64,000 nucleotides of DNA from Streptomyces xiamenensis (lineage in GTDB: Bacteria; Actinomycetota; Actinomycetes; Streptomycetales; Streptomycetaceae): positions 3,596,001-3,660,000 of the forward strand of contig NZ_CP009922.3 of NCBI RefSeq assembly GCF_000993785.3, given 5' to 3'. This document shows positions 35,214 to 44,246 of this stretch, piece after piece; position 1 is the first letter of the stretch; each line of letters starts with the position of its first letter. The notes below the pieces were generated by a model. It saw only the letters and a program-made list of their open reading frames with translations. It was not told the origin of the DNA and searched no databases. A program made the translations under genes and the position numbers.

Positions 35214-35560
35214 TGACTACGCCTTTCGGCTCGACTACAGGAGCTGGGGTGGGGACCCGGCGGCTGCGTACGGCAGCGCGACTGTACCTGTCGTTTCCGG
35301 GCCGCGACAATCTTTCCCGGGGTTTCGCGGGTTCAAGAATCGGGCAATCAGTCGTCATTCGGGACCGGCACCATCGGTGCCACACGATGTGTTCGATATC
35401 TGTTCGAACAAAAGGTCCCGCCGGTGCCCCGTGCCCTCTCTTTTCCTCCTCCCCTGTGATCTGTCTCGCGGCGCGTGCGTAAGCCTGGCCCGTTGCGGGA
35501 TGCTGAGGTTAATGTCCGTTCACTCCGGCATCGGTGCCGGAGCTCCTCGGGAGGCTTCTG
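35214..35560. promoter_or_regulatory. 347-base intergenic region between divergent M23 and IcmB-like genes
   Basis: No gene is visible. It contains an inverted repeat TGTTCGA-N7-TCGAACA (35390-35410) in a locally AT-richer stretch, and a good ribosome site (CGGGAGGC) before the IcmB-like start. Both divergent promoters must lie here. The dyad is the only notable element I see. Confidence 0.5.
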
Positions 35561-35965
<405 letters not shown>

Positions 35966-35996
35966 GGGGGCCGGGGCGACCCGTGCCGTACGGTTT

Positions 35997-36012
35997 TGTG
36001 ACCCTTGTCACC
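35997..36012. promoter_or_regulatory. candidate Crp site upstream of sucC
   Basis: TGTGACCCTTGTCACC matches the actinobacterial Crp pattern GTG-N6-GNCAC and contains GTGAC-N4-GTCAC. It lies about 150 bases before sucC, a place suited to control of a central carbon operon. Confidence 0.5.
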
Positions 36013-36162
36013 ACCCAGGTGTGACCTGGATTTCAGATAGGCAAATTGCCCCCCGGTACGCTGCTCTGCGGACCTGCCGCGTGCTCGCATGCGCTGCGGC
36101 CACCCGGCACGCCCACGCTGAATCGACGAACCGCGAGACCACTGATTGAGGGACGGACGCGC

Positions 36163-37338
36163 GTGGACCTGTTCGAGTATCAGGCGAGGGACATCTTCGC
36201 CAAGCATGACGTACCGGTGCTGGCCGGTGAAGTCATCGACACGCCGGAGGCGGCGCGCGCGGTGACCGAGCGACTGGGCGGCCGTGCGGTCGTCAAGGCG
36301 CAGGTCAAGGTCGGTGGCCGCGGCAAGGCCGGCGGCGTGAAGCTGGCTTCCGACCCGCAGGACGCGGTCGACAAGGCCGGTGCCATCCTGGGCATGGACA
36401 TCAAGGGCCACACCGTTCACAAGGTGATGCTGGCCCAGACCGCGGACATCGCGGAGGAGTACTACGTCTCCTTCCTGCTGGACCGCACCAACCGCACCTT
36501 CCTCGCCATGGCGTCCGTCGAGGGCGGTGTCGAGATCGAAGAGGTCGCGGCCACCAACCCCGAGGCCCTGGCCAAGATCGCGGTCGACCCGATCGACGGC
36601 GTGACCGAGGCCAAGGCGCGCGAGATCGTCGAGGCGGCGAAGTTCCCGGCCGACATCGCCGACCAGGTCGTCTTCACCCTCCAGAAGCTGTGGGACGTCT
36701 TCATCAAGGAAGACGCCCTGCTGGTCGAGGTCAACCCGCTGGTGAAGACCGGCGACGGCAAGATCATCGCCCTGGACGGCAAGGTCTCCCTGGACGCGAA
36801 CGCCGAGTTCCGTCAGCCCGGCCACGCCGAGCTGGAGGACAAGGCCGCGGCCAACCCGCTGGAGGCGGCTGCCAAGGCCAAGGGCCTGAACTACGTCAAG
36901 CTGGACGACGGCAACGTCGGCATCATCGGCAACGGCGCCGGGCTCGTCATGAGCACCCTGGACGTCGTGGCGTACGCGGGCGAGGCCCACGGTGGCGCCA
37001 AGCCGGCCAACTTCCTCGACATCGGTGGCGGTGCCTCGGCCGAGGTGATGGCCAACGGTCTGGAGATCATCCTGGGCGACCCCGACGTCAAGTCGGTCTT
37101 CGTGAACGTCTTCGGCGGCATCACCGCGTGTGACGCGGTCGCCAACGGCATCGTCCAGGCGCTCGACCTGCTCGCCGGCAAGGGCGAAGAGGTCACCAAG
37201 CCGCTGGTCGTCCGTCTGGACGGCAACAACGCCGAGCTGGGCCGGCAGATCCTGACCGACGCCAACCACCCGCTGGTGGAGCAGGTCGACACCATGGACG
37301 GCGCGGCCGACCGTGCCGCCGAGCTGGCCGCCAAGTAA
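36163..37338 (+). CDS. sucC: succinyl-CoA synthetase beta subunit
   Basis: A 391-residue ADP-forming succinate-CoA ligase beta subunit. It starts [22 protein letters not shown] with an ATP-grasp domain ([29 protein letters not shown]) and a C-terminal CoA-ligase domain with [18 protein letters not shown] and [19 protein letters not shown]. It makes or uses succinyl-CoA in the TCA cycle with substrate-level phosphorylation. GTG 36163 follows GAGGGACG. It lies 26 bases before sucD. Confidence 0.98.
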   Translation: MDLFEYQARDIFAKHDVPVLAGEVIDTPEAARAVTERLGGRAVVKAQVKVGGRGKAGGVKLASDPQDAVDKAGAILGMDIKGHTVHKVMLAQTADIAEEYYVSFLLDRTNRTFLAMASVEGGVEIEEVAATNPEALAKIAVDPIDGVTEAKAREIVEAAKFPADIADQVVFTLQKLWDVFIKEDALLVEVNPLVKTGDGKIIALDGKVSLDANAEFRQPGHAELEDKAAANPLEAAAKAKGLNYVKLDDGNVGIIGNGAGLVMSTLDVVAYAGEAHGGAKPANFLDIGGGASAEVMANGLEIILGDPDVKSVFVNVFGGITACDAVANGIVQALDLLAGKGEEVTKPLVVRLDGNNAELGRQILTDANHPLVEQVDTMDGAADRAAELAAK

Positions 37339-37364
37339 CGACGGACGAGGACACCGAACACACC

Positions 37365-38252
37365 ATGGCTATCTTTCTCACCAAGGAAAGCAAGGTCATC
37401 GTCCAGGGGATGACCGGCTCCGAGGGCCAGAAGCACACCCGGCGGATGCTCGCCGCCGGCACCAACATCGTCGGCGGCGTCAACCCGCGCAAGGCGGGCA
37501 CCACCGTTGACTTCGACGGCACCGAGATCCCGGTCTTCGGCGGCGTCAAGGACGCCATCGAGGCGACCGGCGCCGACGTGACCGTCATCTTCGTGCCGGA
37601 GAAGTTCACCAAGGACGCGGTCATCGAGGCGATCGACGCCGAGATCCCGCTGGCCGTCGTGATCACCGAGGGCATCGCGGTGCACGACACCGCCGCGTTC
37701 TGGGCGTACGCCGGCAAGAAGGGCAACAAGACCCGCATCATCGGTCCCAACTGCCCCGGCCTGATCACCCCCGGCCAGTCCAACGCGGGCATCATCCCGG
37801 CCGACATCACCAAGCCCGGCCGGATCGGTCTGGTGTCGAAGTCCGGCACCCTGACCTACCAGATGATGTACGAGCTGCGCGACATCGGCTTCAGCTCGGC
37901 GGTCGGCATCGGCGGTGACCCGATCATCGGCACCACCCACATCGACGCCCTCGCGGCGTTCGAGGCCGACCCCGACACCGACCTGATCGTGATGATCGGC
38001 GAGATCGGCGGCGACGCCGAGGAGCGGGCCGCGGACTTCATCAAGGCCAACGTCACCAAGCCGGTCGTCGGCTACGTGGCGGGCTTCACCGCGCCCGAGG
38101 GCAAGACCATGGGCCACGCCGGCGCCATCGTCTCCGGCTCCTCCGGCACGGCGCAGGCCAAGAAGGAGGCCCTGGAGGCCGCGGGCGTGAAGGTCGGCAA
38201 GACCCCGTCCGAGACGGCGCTGCTGGCCCGCGAGCTGCTGGCCGCGAGCTGA
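37365..38252 (+). CDS. sucD: succinyl-CoA synthetase alpha subunit
   Basis: A 295-residue alpha subunit. The CoA-binding Rossmann domain has [22 protein letters not shown]. The phosphorylated active-site His lies in [20 protein letters not shown] near residue 250. It forms the active enzyme with SucC. The gene ends before a strong terminator at 38268. Confidence 0.98.
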   Translation: MAIFLTKESKVIVQGMTGSEGQKHTRRMLAAGTNIVGGVNPRKAGTTVDFDGTEIPVFGGVKDAIEATGADVTVIFVPEKFTKDAVIEAIDAEIPLAVVITEGIAVHDTAAFWAYAGKKGNKTRIIGPNCPGLITPGQSNAGIIPADITKPGRIGLVSKSGTLTYQMMYELRDIGFSSAVGIGGDPIIGTTHIDALAAFEADPDTDLIVMIGEIGGDAEERAADFIKANVTKPVVGYVAGFTAPEGKTMGHAGAIVSGSSGTAQAKKEALEAAGVKVGKTPSETALLARELLAAS

Positions 38253-38267
38253 CCGTTCCGTAGTACC

Positions 38268-38311
38268 GCACGAGGGTGCCCTCCGCCGCACGGCGGAGGG
38301 CACCCTCGTGC
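38268..38311. terminator. sucCD terminator, 21-base stem
   Basis: Bases 38268-38288 pair perfectly with 38291-38311, leaving a two-base apex, followed by GTTTTCC. It starts 16 bases after the sucD stop and faces a convergent gene, so it can act in both directions. Confidence 0.92.
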
Positions 38312-38348
38312 GTTTTCCCGGTGCCCGTCCCGGCGCACCGGTGTGCGC

Positions 38349-39290
38349 TCACGGCGTGCGCAGCGCGCCCAGTGGCTCGGGGTCCGCCTCCAGCGCGGTG
38401 GCCGCCGCCTTCCAGCCCGTGTCACCGGGACGCAGGGCGCTGTGCAGGAAGGCGGTGCTCAGCCGCTGGACCAGCGCCACCCGGGCGGGGCTCTCGTCCG
38501 TCGTCTCGGCGGCCTCGTACCCGCTGATGCCGCCGAGCGAGTGCTCCGCGCCGAACAGGGTGAGCAGGGACGTGGTCCCGGGGCTGTGGGTGTGGGCGTC
38601 GGTGAACCAGTCGGGGCCCCGGGTGGAGAGCGCGGACTGGTCCCGGTCCCCGGCGACGACGAGCGCCGGTGTCGTCATGGTGGCGAAGGACGGCCGCATG
38701 AAGGGGAGGTGCTCCCGCGCGAAAGGGCTCAGGTCATCGCCCAGGCCGGTCACGGCGAACAGCACACCCGCGCCGACCCGGGGATCGGACAGGTCGTCGC
38801 CCGGCGCGCCGTCGGCGTCCAGGACGCGCGCGCCCAGCAGCATGCTCGCGCTCTGGGCGCCCCAGGAGTGGCCGGCCACGGCGATCCGCTCGTGGTCGAC
38901 GCGCCCGGCGAGGCCCGGTACGGCGGCCTCCAGCACGTCGAGACGGTCCAGCACACGGAACAGGTCCTCGACGCGGTAGCGCCAGATCCTGGGTGTGCGG
39001 GGATCGTCGGCGGGCAGGGCGAGCGTGCGGGAGTCCAGGTGGGTGGGCTGGAGGACGACGAATCCGTGGGCCGCCCAGTGGTCGGCGAGCGGGCCGTAGC
39101 CGTGCAGCGAGGACCCGTGGCCGTGCGAGAGGACGATGACGGGCAGTTCGCCGCCGGTGGCGGGGGCCGACACCCGTACCCGCAGATCCGTTCCCCGGCC
39201 GGGGGCGGGGAGGACGACGGGCTGCGCGGATATCACCGCGGCGGGCGCGTGGGTGTGGGGCGTGGTGGTCGTGGTGGTCGGGTCGGTCAT
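38349..39290 (-). CDS. alpha/beta hydrolase (PAF acetylhydrolase/chlorophyllase-like)
   Basis: A 313-residue hydrolase. LPVIVLSHGHGSSLHGYGPLADHWAAHGFVVLQP carries the oxyanion region and IAVAGHSWGAQSASML the nucleophile elbow (Ser in GHSWG). A late FGAEHSLGG supplies the catalytic His. The layout is that of platelet-activating-factor acetylhydrolase/chlorophyllase-like enzymes. The Thr-rich N-terminus has no export signal. ATG 39290. It is divergent from a TetR gene and is the probable target of that repressor. Confidence 0.87.
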   Translation of the reverse strand: MTDPTTTTTTPHTHAPAAVISAQPVVLPAPGRGTDLRVRVSAPATGGELPVIVLSHGHGSSLHGYGPLADHWAAHGFVVLQPTHLDSRTLALPADDPRTPRIWRYRVEDLFRVLDRLDVLEAAVPGLAGRVDHERIAVAGHSWGAQSASMLLGARVLDADGAPGDDLSDPRVGAGVLFAVTGLGDDLSPFAREHLPFMRPSFATMTTPALVVAGDRDQSALSTRGPDWFTDAHTHSPGTTSLLTLFGAEHSLGGISGYEAAETTDESPARVALVQRLSTAFLHSALRPGDTGWKAAATALEADPEPLGALRTP

Positions 39291-39375
39291 GGGCGTGCCT
39301 TCCGCTGTTTCCCGCCGTGCGCTCCCGGCCTGATCAGGGCAGGGGAGGGCCCGGCGGTCTGTCATCATGGGAAAA

Positions 39376-39417
39376 CGGAACCGTGCTCCGCTCCCGACGA
39401 TACGGAACGCTGTTCCG
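39376..39417. promoter_or_regulatory. paired TetR operators between hydrolase and TetR genes
   Basis: CGGAAC-GCT-GTTCCG (39403-39417) is a perfect dyad. A near copy, CGGAAC-CGT-GCTCCG, lies at 39376-39390, 27 bases away centre to centre. Both sit between the divergent starts, where a TetR repressor could block both promoters. Confidence 0.65.
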
Positions 39418-39445
39418 CTTTGCAATCTCGTGGAAGGACCTCGTG

Positions 39446-40045
39446 GTGAACGACAGCGGCCAGGGCGCGGACGGCACGCCCGGAGCACGGCGCAAGGACG
39501 CCCGGCGCAACCGCCAGACCCTGCTGGAGGCGGCCGCCACGGTCTTCGTCACCTCCGGCGTGGAGGCACCGGTGCGCGACATCGCCGCCGCGGCCGGGGT
39601 CGGCATGGGCACCATCTACCGGCACTTCCCCACCCGGGCCGACCTGGTCATCGCCGTCTACCACCACCAGATCGACGCCTGCGCCGAGGCGGGGCCCGCC
39701 CTGCTGGCGGAAGGGCCGACCCCGCACGCCGCCCTGGGGCGGTGGGTCGACCTCTTCGTGGACTTCCTGGTCACCAAGCACGGCCTCGCGGCGGCGCTCC
39801 AGGCCGACAACGCCCGCTTCCAGACGCTGCACGCCCACTTCCTGGACCGCCTCGTACCGGTGTGCGCGCACCTCCTGGACGCCGCCGCCGACTCCGGCGA
39901 GATCCGCCCCGGCATCGAAGCGCTCCAGCTCATGCACGGCATCGGAAACCTCTGCATCGGCGCCGACCGCGACCCCGACTACGACGCGCGCCTGCTGGTC
40001 GGCCTCCTCGTCGCGGGACTGCGCCGACCGGACCCCGCGCCGTAG
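39446..40045 (+). CDS. TetR family transcriptional regulator
   Basis: About 199 residues. The N-terminal helix-turn-helix is RKDARRNRQTLLEAAATVFVTSGVEAPVRDIAAAAGVGMGTIYRHFPTRADLV. The C-terminal ligand domain is of the kind that follows in actinobacterial SbtR/TetR_C-type repressors. Two adjacent GTG codons (39443, 39446) could start it; GGAAGGA upstream fits 39446 better. Divergent from the hydrolase gene with operators between them. Confidence 0.9.
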   Translation: MNDSGQGADGTPGARRKDARRNRQTLLEAAATVFVTSGVEAPVRDIAAAAGVGMGTIYRHFPTRADLVIAVYHHQIDACAEAGPALLAEGPTPHAALGRWVDLFVDFLVTKHGLAAALQADNARFQTLHAHFLDRLVPVCAHLLDAAADSGEIRPGIEALQLMHGIGNLCIGADRDPDYDARLLVGLLVAGLRRPDPAP

Positions 40046-40209
40046 CCCGGACGCCGCACCGGGGCGGGGCGGCCACCCGGGCGACGCCCTGCCACCGCCG
40101 GCGGCGGGGATGTGGGACAGTCACCCCGTCCGCTCGCCGCCGCCGCCGAGTGCCCGCGCCGGACCTCCCCGGCGCGCTTCCCCCTCCGCCCCGCAAGGAG
40201 GCCCGCGCC

Positions 40210-40299
40210 ATGACCGCCCCGCACGCCTTCCCCTGGAACCCACCCCGATCCGGGTGCCCGACCAGGCCCTCGACGACCTGCGCGCCCGCCTCGCCCTGA
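40210..40299 (+). other. out-of-frame N-terminal leader of the epoxide hydrolase
   Basis: AAGGAGG precedes ATG 40210, the best start in this area. The frame reads MTAPHAFPWNPPRSG and then ends at 40299 in 29 codons. The first residues are what an epoxide hydrolase N-terminus should be, but the rest of the enzyme is in another frame. One missing base in the C-rich stretch near 40240-40247 would restore a continuous protein (PWNPTPIRVPDQALDDLRARL). Confidence 0.65.
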
Positions 40300-41444
40300 C
40301 CCGTCCGCCGCTGGACGAGGCGAACGAGGACTGGTCCTACGGCGTCCCGGCCGGATACCTCCGGGATCTGGTCGCGTACTGGCGGGACGGTTACGACTGG
40401 CGTGCGGCCGAGGCCGCCATCAACGCGTACGAGCACTACCAGGTGGACGTCGCCGGTGTCCCGGTGCACTTCCTGCGCCGCGCGGGCCGCGGCCCCCGCC
40501 CGGTCCCGCTGATCCTCACCCACGGCTGGCCGTGGACGTTCTGGCACTGGTCGAAGGTGATCGACCCGCTCGCCGACCCCGCCGCCCACGGCGGTGACCC
40601 GGCCGACGCCTTCGACGTCATCGTGCCCTCCCTGCCCGGCTTCGGCTTCCCCGGCCCGCTCACCGGCTTCCCGGACGTCAACTTCTGGAAGGTCGCGGAC
40701 CTCTGGCACACCCTGATGACCGACACCCTGGGATACGCGCGGTACGCCGCCGGGGGCTGCGACATCGGCGGGCTCGTCTCCAGCCAGCTCGGACACAAGT
40801 ACGCCGACGCCCTGTACGGCATCCACATCGGCTCCGGACTGCCGCTCGACTTCTTCAACGGCCCCCGCGCCTGGGACTTCGCCCGCAACCGGCCCCTCAC
40901 CGACGACCAGCCCGCCGAGGTCCGCGCCCGGATCATCGACCAGGACCGCCGCTTCGCGTCCCACCTCACCGTGCACATGCTGGACGGCGCGACCCTGGCC
41001 CACGGGCTGAGCGACTCGCCCGCCGGACTGCTCGCCTGGCTGCTGGAACGCTGGAACGCGTGGAGCGACAACGGGGGCGACCTCGCATCCGTCTTCACCC
41101 GGGACGACCTGCTCACCCACGCGACCATCTACTGGGTGAACAACTCCGCCGCCACCTCCCTGCGGTACTACGCGAACGCCAACCGCTACCCGTGGGCCCC
41201 CGCCCACGACCGGACGCCGGTCGTGCGGGCCCCGGCCGGGCTCACCCTCGTCACGTACGAGAACCCGCCCGGCATCCACACCGCCGACGAGCGCGTCCGG
41301 GCCTTCACGGCCGGCCCGCAGGCCGACTGGTTCCACCCCGTCAACGTCACCGCGCACGAGCACGGCGGCCACTTCATCCCCTGGGAGAACCCCGACGCCT
41401 GGGTGGACGACCTGCGCCGCACCTTCCGGGGCCGCAGGCCCTGA
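40254..41444 (+). CDS. epoxide hydrolase (EHN family), N-terminus frameshifted
   Basis: From GTG 40254 about 396 residues encode an alpha/beta-fold epoxide hydrolase. The EHN N-terminal lid region reads VPDQALDDLRARLALTRPP and LRDLVAYWRDGYDWRAAEAAIN. The oxyanion motif is LTHGWPWTFWHW, the nucleophile Asp lies in AAGGCDIGGLVSSQLGH, and a late HEHGGHFIPWENP supplies the His. Enzymes of this family open epoxides to diols. The true start seems to be ATG 40210 in another frame, so full translation may fail unless GTG 40254 is used without a clear ribosome site. Confidence 0.8.
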   Translation: MPDQALDDLRARLALTRPPLDEANEDWSYGVPAGYLRDLVAYWRDGYDWRAAEAAINAYEHYQVDVAGVPVHFLRRAGRGPRPVPLILTHGWPWTFWHWSKVIDPLADPAAHGGDPADAFDVIVPSLPGFGFPGPLTGFPDVNFWKVADLWHTLMTDTLGYARYAAGGCDIGGLVSSQLGHKYADALYGIHIGSGLPLDFFNGPRAWDFARNRPLTDDQPAEVRARIIDQDRRFASHLTVHMLDGATLAHGLSDSPAGLLAWLLERWNAWSDNGGDLASVFTRDDLLTHATIYWVNNSAATSLRYYANANRYPWAPAHDRTPVVRAPAGLTLVTYENPPGIHTADERVRAFTAGPQADWFHPVNVTAHEHGGHFIPWENPDAWVDDLRRTFRGRRP

Positions 41445-41467
41445 ACGAGGCCGCCCGGAGCGCCGGC

Positions 41468-42115
41468 TCAGCGCACAGCCGGGAGCAGGGACGCCGTGAT
41501 CGCGGTCAGGGTCGCCGCTGTCAGCAGGAGGAAGGCGCGGGTGCGGCGGGCCGTGGCGCGTTCGCCGTCGCGGCGGACCGCGTCGGGGCGGCGGGTGCGT
41601 ACCGGTACCGCCGCCGCCAGCGCGGCCAGGGGCGGGAACCCGGCGGGCAGCGCCGCCCGCCCCGTCGCCAGCCGCGCCCCGGTCACCGCGACGGTGGCCT
41701 CCGTCTCCGCCGCCGCCGCGCTCAGCCCGACGCCCGCGCAGTCGTGCAGCACCACCGTGCCCCGCCGGTGCGGGGGCAGTTCGAGCAGCACCGGCAGCAC
41801 GGGCCGGGGCCGGCCCCACGGCCGCAGCCGGTGCCACGGCGAGAGCGCGTATCCGTACACCGCGGCCCGCACCCGCCCCACCGGGTCGGCGTCCGCCGCC
41901 ACCGCGGGCCACTCCTCCCAGCAGCGCTGGAAGCCGCGTTCCACCGCCCGGGCCGCGAACCGCGTGTCACCGCCGCACAGCAGATACGCCTGCCGGGCCA
42001 GCGAGACCGCGTGCCGTTCGTACAGGGCTGCGAACGCCGCCTCCGGTGAGCCCGACGGGTTCAGCCCTCGAACGAGCGTGCGTCTTCGGCCCGGTGCGCT
42101 GGTCAGAGTCTCCAC
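41468..42115 (-). CDS. degenerate ECF sigma-like protein with C-terminal membrane helix
   Basis: A 215-residue protein. Residues ~25-90 look like sigma region 2 (FAALYERHAVSLARQAYLLCGGD, FQRCWEEWPAVAADADPVGRVRAAVYGYAL). Residues ~110-155 look like a worn region 4 (LPPHRRGTVVLHDCAGVGLSAAAAETEATVAVTGARLATGRAAL). A hydrophobic stretch near the end (FLLLTAATLTAITASLL) would anchor it. Region 4 lacks a convincing helix-turn-helix, so it may not bind DNA. GTG 42115 follows GGAAGGAA. Function unknown. Confidence 0.65.
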   Translation of the reverse strand: METLTSAPGRRRTLVRGLNPSGSPEAAFAALYERHAVSLARQAYLLCGGDTRFAARAVERGFQRCWEEWPAVAADADPVGRVRAAVYGYALSPWHRLRPWGRPRPVLPVLLELPPHRRGTVVLHDCAGVGLSAAAAETEATVAVTGARLATGRAALPAGFPPLAALAAAVPVRTRRPDAVRRDGERATARRTRAFLLLTAATLTAITASLLPAVR

Positions 42116-42188
42116 TGGCTGCCGTTCCTTCCCTGTCCCGACCGTGGCGATACCTCAGCCTGCCGGGCGTTATTGGCAGCATGGCCGC

Positions 42189-43730
42189 GTGCGCCTCCTT
42201 ATCCAGCGATTTGCCCCGGACGGCCGAGTCTCCCGCACCCGATGGTTCGGAGAGGGCCTGGTGGCGGCGGGACTCGGGTTCGGCGTGCTGGCCGTGATCG
42301 GCCTCGTGCTGTGGACCACGTCCCCCTTCCCCGACAGCGGCGCGGGCGGCGCGCTGCGCGTCGTCGCCGGACTGTGGCTGCTGGCGCACGGCACCGAACT
42401 CGTGCGCGCCGAGACGCTCAGCGGCGTACCCGCGCCCATCGGGCTGACCCCGCTGCTGCTGACCGCGCTCCCGTGCTGGCTGCTGCACCGGGCGGTGCGG
42501 GTGGCGCTGATCGGCGAGCGCAGTCCGGCGGTGGGGCCGCGCGCCGCCGCCTGGGTCAGCGCCGGCTATCTGCTGCCCGCGGCGCCGGCCGTGCTGTACA
42601 CGCTCGGCGGGCCGATCAGCGCGCGCCCGCTGAGCGCGCTGGCGGTGATGCCGCTGCTGACGGTGGTGGTGACCGGGGCGTCGGCGGTGGCGGTGCTGGG
42701 CTGGCCGGCACCGTGGCCCGACCCCTACCGGCTGGCGGCGGCCGGCCGGGCGGCGCTGGCGGGTACGGCGGCGGTGTGCGGTGCGGGCGCGCTGCTGGCG
42801 GCCGGCGCGCTGGTGCTGCACGCGGACACGGCGCAGCGGACGTTCGGTCAGCTCTCCGGGCCCTGGTCGGGGCGGTTCGCGGTGCTGCTGCTCGGCCTGG
42901 CGCTGGCCCCGAACGCCGCGGTGTGGGCGGCGGCGTACGGGCTCGGCCCCGGGTTCACGCTGGGCGCGGGGAGCGTGATCGCCCCGCTGGGCCTGGCCGG
43001 GACGGGCACGGAGGGCGCCGAACCGCGGCTGCCGGCCTTCCCGCTGCTGGCGATGGCCCCGGGCGGGGTGGGTGACGGCTGGGCGGTGTGGGCGACGGCG
43101 GCCGTCGTGCCGGTGGTCGGGGTGGGGGTACTGGCGTGGTTCACGGCCAGGGGCGCCGTACGGTCCGGCTCGGGGTCTGCGGCCACGGCGCTCACCGCGC
43201 TGCTGGCGGCGCTGGGGTGCGGGCTGACGCTGGGCGGTCTCGCGGCGCTGGCGGGTGGCCCGCTGGGCACCCTGGCACTGGCCGAGTTCGGCCCCGATCC
43301 GGTGCTGACCGGAGCGGCGGCGGCCGGGTGGGGTGCGCTGGCGGGGGTGCCGCTGGCGCTGTTGCTGCGGGTGTGGCAGCTGCGGACGGTGAGCCCGTGG
43401 GAGGCGGTCGCGGGGAGGCTGCGGCGGCGCGCGGAGCCGCCGGCGGAGGAGGGGGCGCGGAGCGCGGGAGCGGGGGACGGTGCCCCACAGGAGTCGGCCC
43501 ACGAGGGGCGGCGGCCGGAGGGGCGCGGGCGCAGGTGGTGGCGCCGGCGCGCGGGCGAGGAGCACCCGCTGCACACGACGATCAGCCGCCTCCGCCTCCG
43601 CCGGCGCCTGCGGTCGGGGCCGGAGCCGGTGGACACACCGCCGCCCGTCGGCGTGCCCCGTACCCCGGACATGCCCTTCGACCAGGAGACGGATCTCTCC
43701 CCCCTGCGGGACACGGCCAGGGAGCCCTGA
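42189..43730 (+). CDS. DUF6350 multi-pass membrane protein
   Basis: A 513-residue integral membrane protein with about ten helices through residue ~410, then a charged Arg/Glu tail. This fits the actinobacterial DUF6350 family, commonly found just upstream of purN. It starts at GTG 42189 (VRLLIQRFAPDGRVSRTRWFGEGLVAAG). No enzymatic motif is visible. The family has been linked to cell division in some annotations, but I see no sequence proof of that here. Confidence 0.78.
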   Translation: MRLLIQRFAPDGRVSRTRWFGEGLVAAGLGFGVLAVIGLVLWTTSPFPDSGAGGALRVVAGLWLLAHGTELVRAETLSGVPAPIGLTPLLLTALPCWLLHRAVRVALIGERSPAVGPRAAAWVSAGYLLPAAPAVLYTLGGPISARPLSALAVMPLLTVVVTGASAVAVLGWPAPWPDPYRLAAAGRAALAGTAAVCGAGALLAAGALVLHADTAQRTFGQLSGPWSGRFAVLLLGLALAPNAAVWAAAYGLGPGFTLGAGSVIAPLGLAGTGTEGAEPRLPAFPLLAMAPGGVGDGWAVWATAAVVPVVGVGVLAWFTARGAVRSGSGSAATALTALLAALGCGLTLGGLAALAGGPLGTLALAEFGPDPVLTGAAAAGWGALAGVPLALLLRVWQLRTVSPWEAVAGRLRRRAEPPAEEGARSAGAGDGAPQESAHEGRRPEGRGRRWWRRRAGEEHPLHTTISRLRLRRRLRSGPEPVDTPPPVGVPRTPDMPFDQETDLSPLRDTAREP

Positions 43731-43753
43731 GCGGCGCGTGTCAGGATGCCGTC

Positions 43754-44188
43754 ATGGATACGAGTTCGCACACGCGTGCCGTGGTGGAAGAGTTGCTGAA
43801 GCGCATCGGCGCCGGCGACCCCGAGCGGATCGCTGAACTGTACGCACCGGAGACCGACTGGAAGCTTGACTGGCCGGAGGCAGAACACGGCCGCGCGCAG
43901 ACCCCGTGGATCCGGCACCGCCGCACCCGCGCCGACATAGCCGCCCACTACCGGGAGGTGGCCGAGCACCACGTCCCCCAGGAGGCGGGCACGGTCATCG
44001 ACCGCATCCTGGTCGACGGTACGGACGCGGTCGTCACCGGAGAGATCCGGCAGACCGCCCGCTCCACCGGCCGCGCCTACCGGGCGGCGTTCGCCCTGTA
44101 TCTGACGGTCGAGAACACCCAGGTCACCCGCCACCACCTCTACGAGGACAGCCTGGCCGTGGCCCAGGCGTTCGCCCCCGGCGACTGA
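43754..44188 (+). CDS. SnoaL-like NTF2-fold protein
   Basis: A 144-residue small protein with the NTF2/SnoaL pattern: [31 protein letters not shown] at the start, then [46 protein letters not shown]. The fold is used by cyclases and hydroxynitrile-type isomerases, but many members are uncharacterised. ATG 43754 has no clear ribosome site. It lies 23 bases after the DUF6350 gene. Confidence 0.82.
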   Translation: MDTSSHTRAVVEELLKRIGAGDPERIAELYAPETDWKLDWPEAEHGRAQTPWIRHRRTRADIAAHYREVAEHHVPQEAGTVIDRILVDGTDAVVTGEIRQTARSTGRAYRAAFALYLTVENTQVTRHHLYEDSLAVAQAFAPGD

Positions 44189-44196
44189 CCCGCGGC

Positions 44197-44240
44197 ACGG
44201 CGCGGCACCGGCCCGGATGTTCCGGCCGGTGCCGCGCCGT
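44197..44240. terminator. bidirectional terminator, 17-base stem
   Basis: ACGGCGCGGCACCGGCC (44197-44213) pairs perfectly with bases 44224-44240 around a 10-base loop, followed by TTTC. It separates the SnoaL-like gene from a convergent membrane protein gene. Confidence 0.85.
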
Positions 44241-44246
44241 TTCCCG

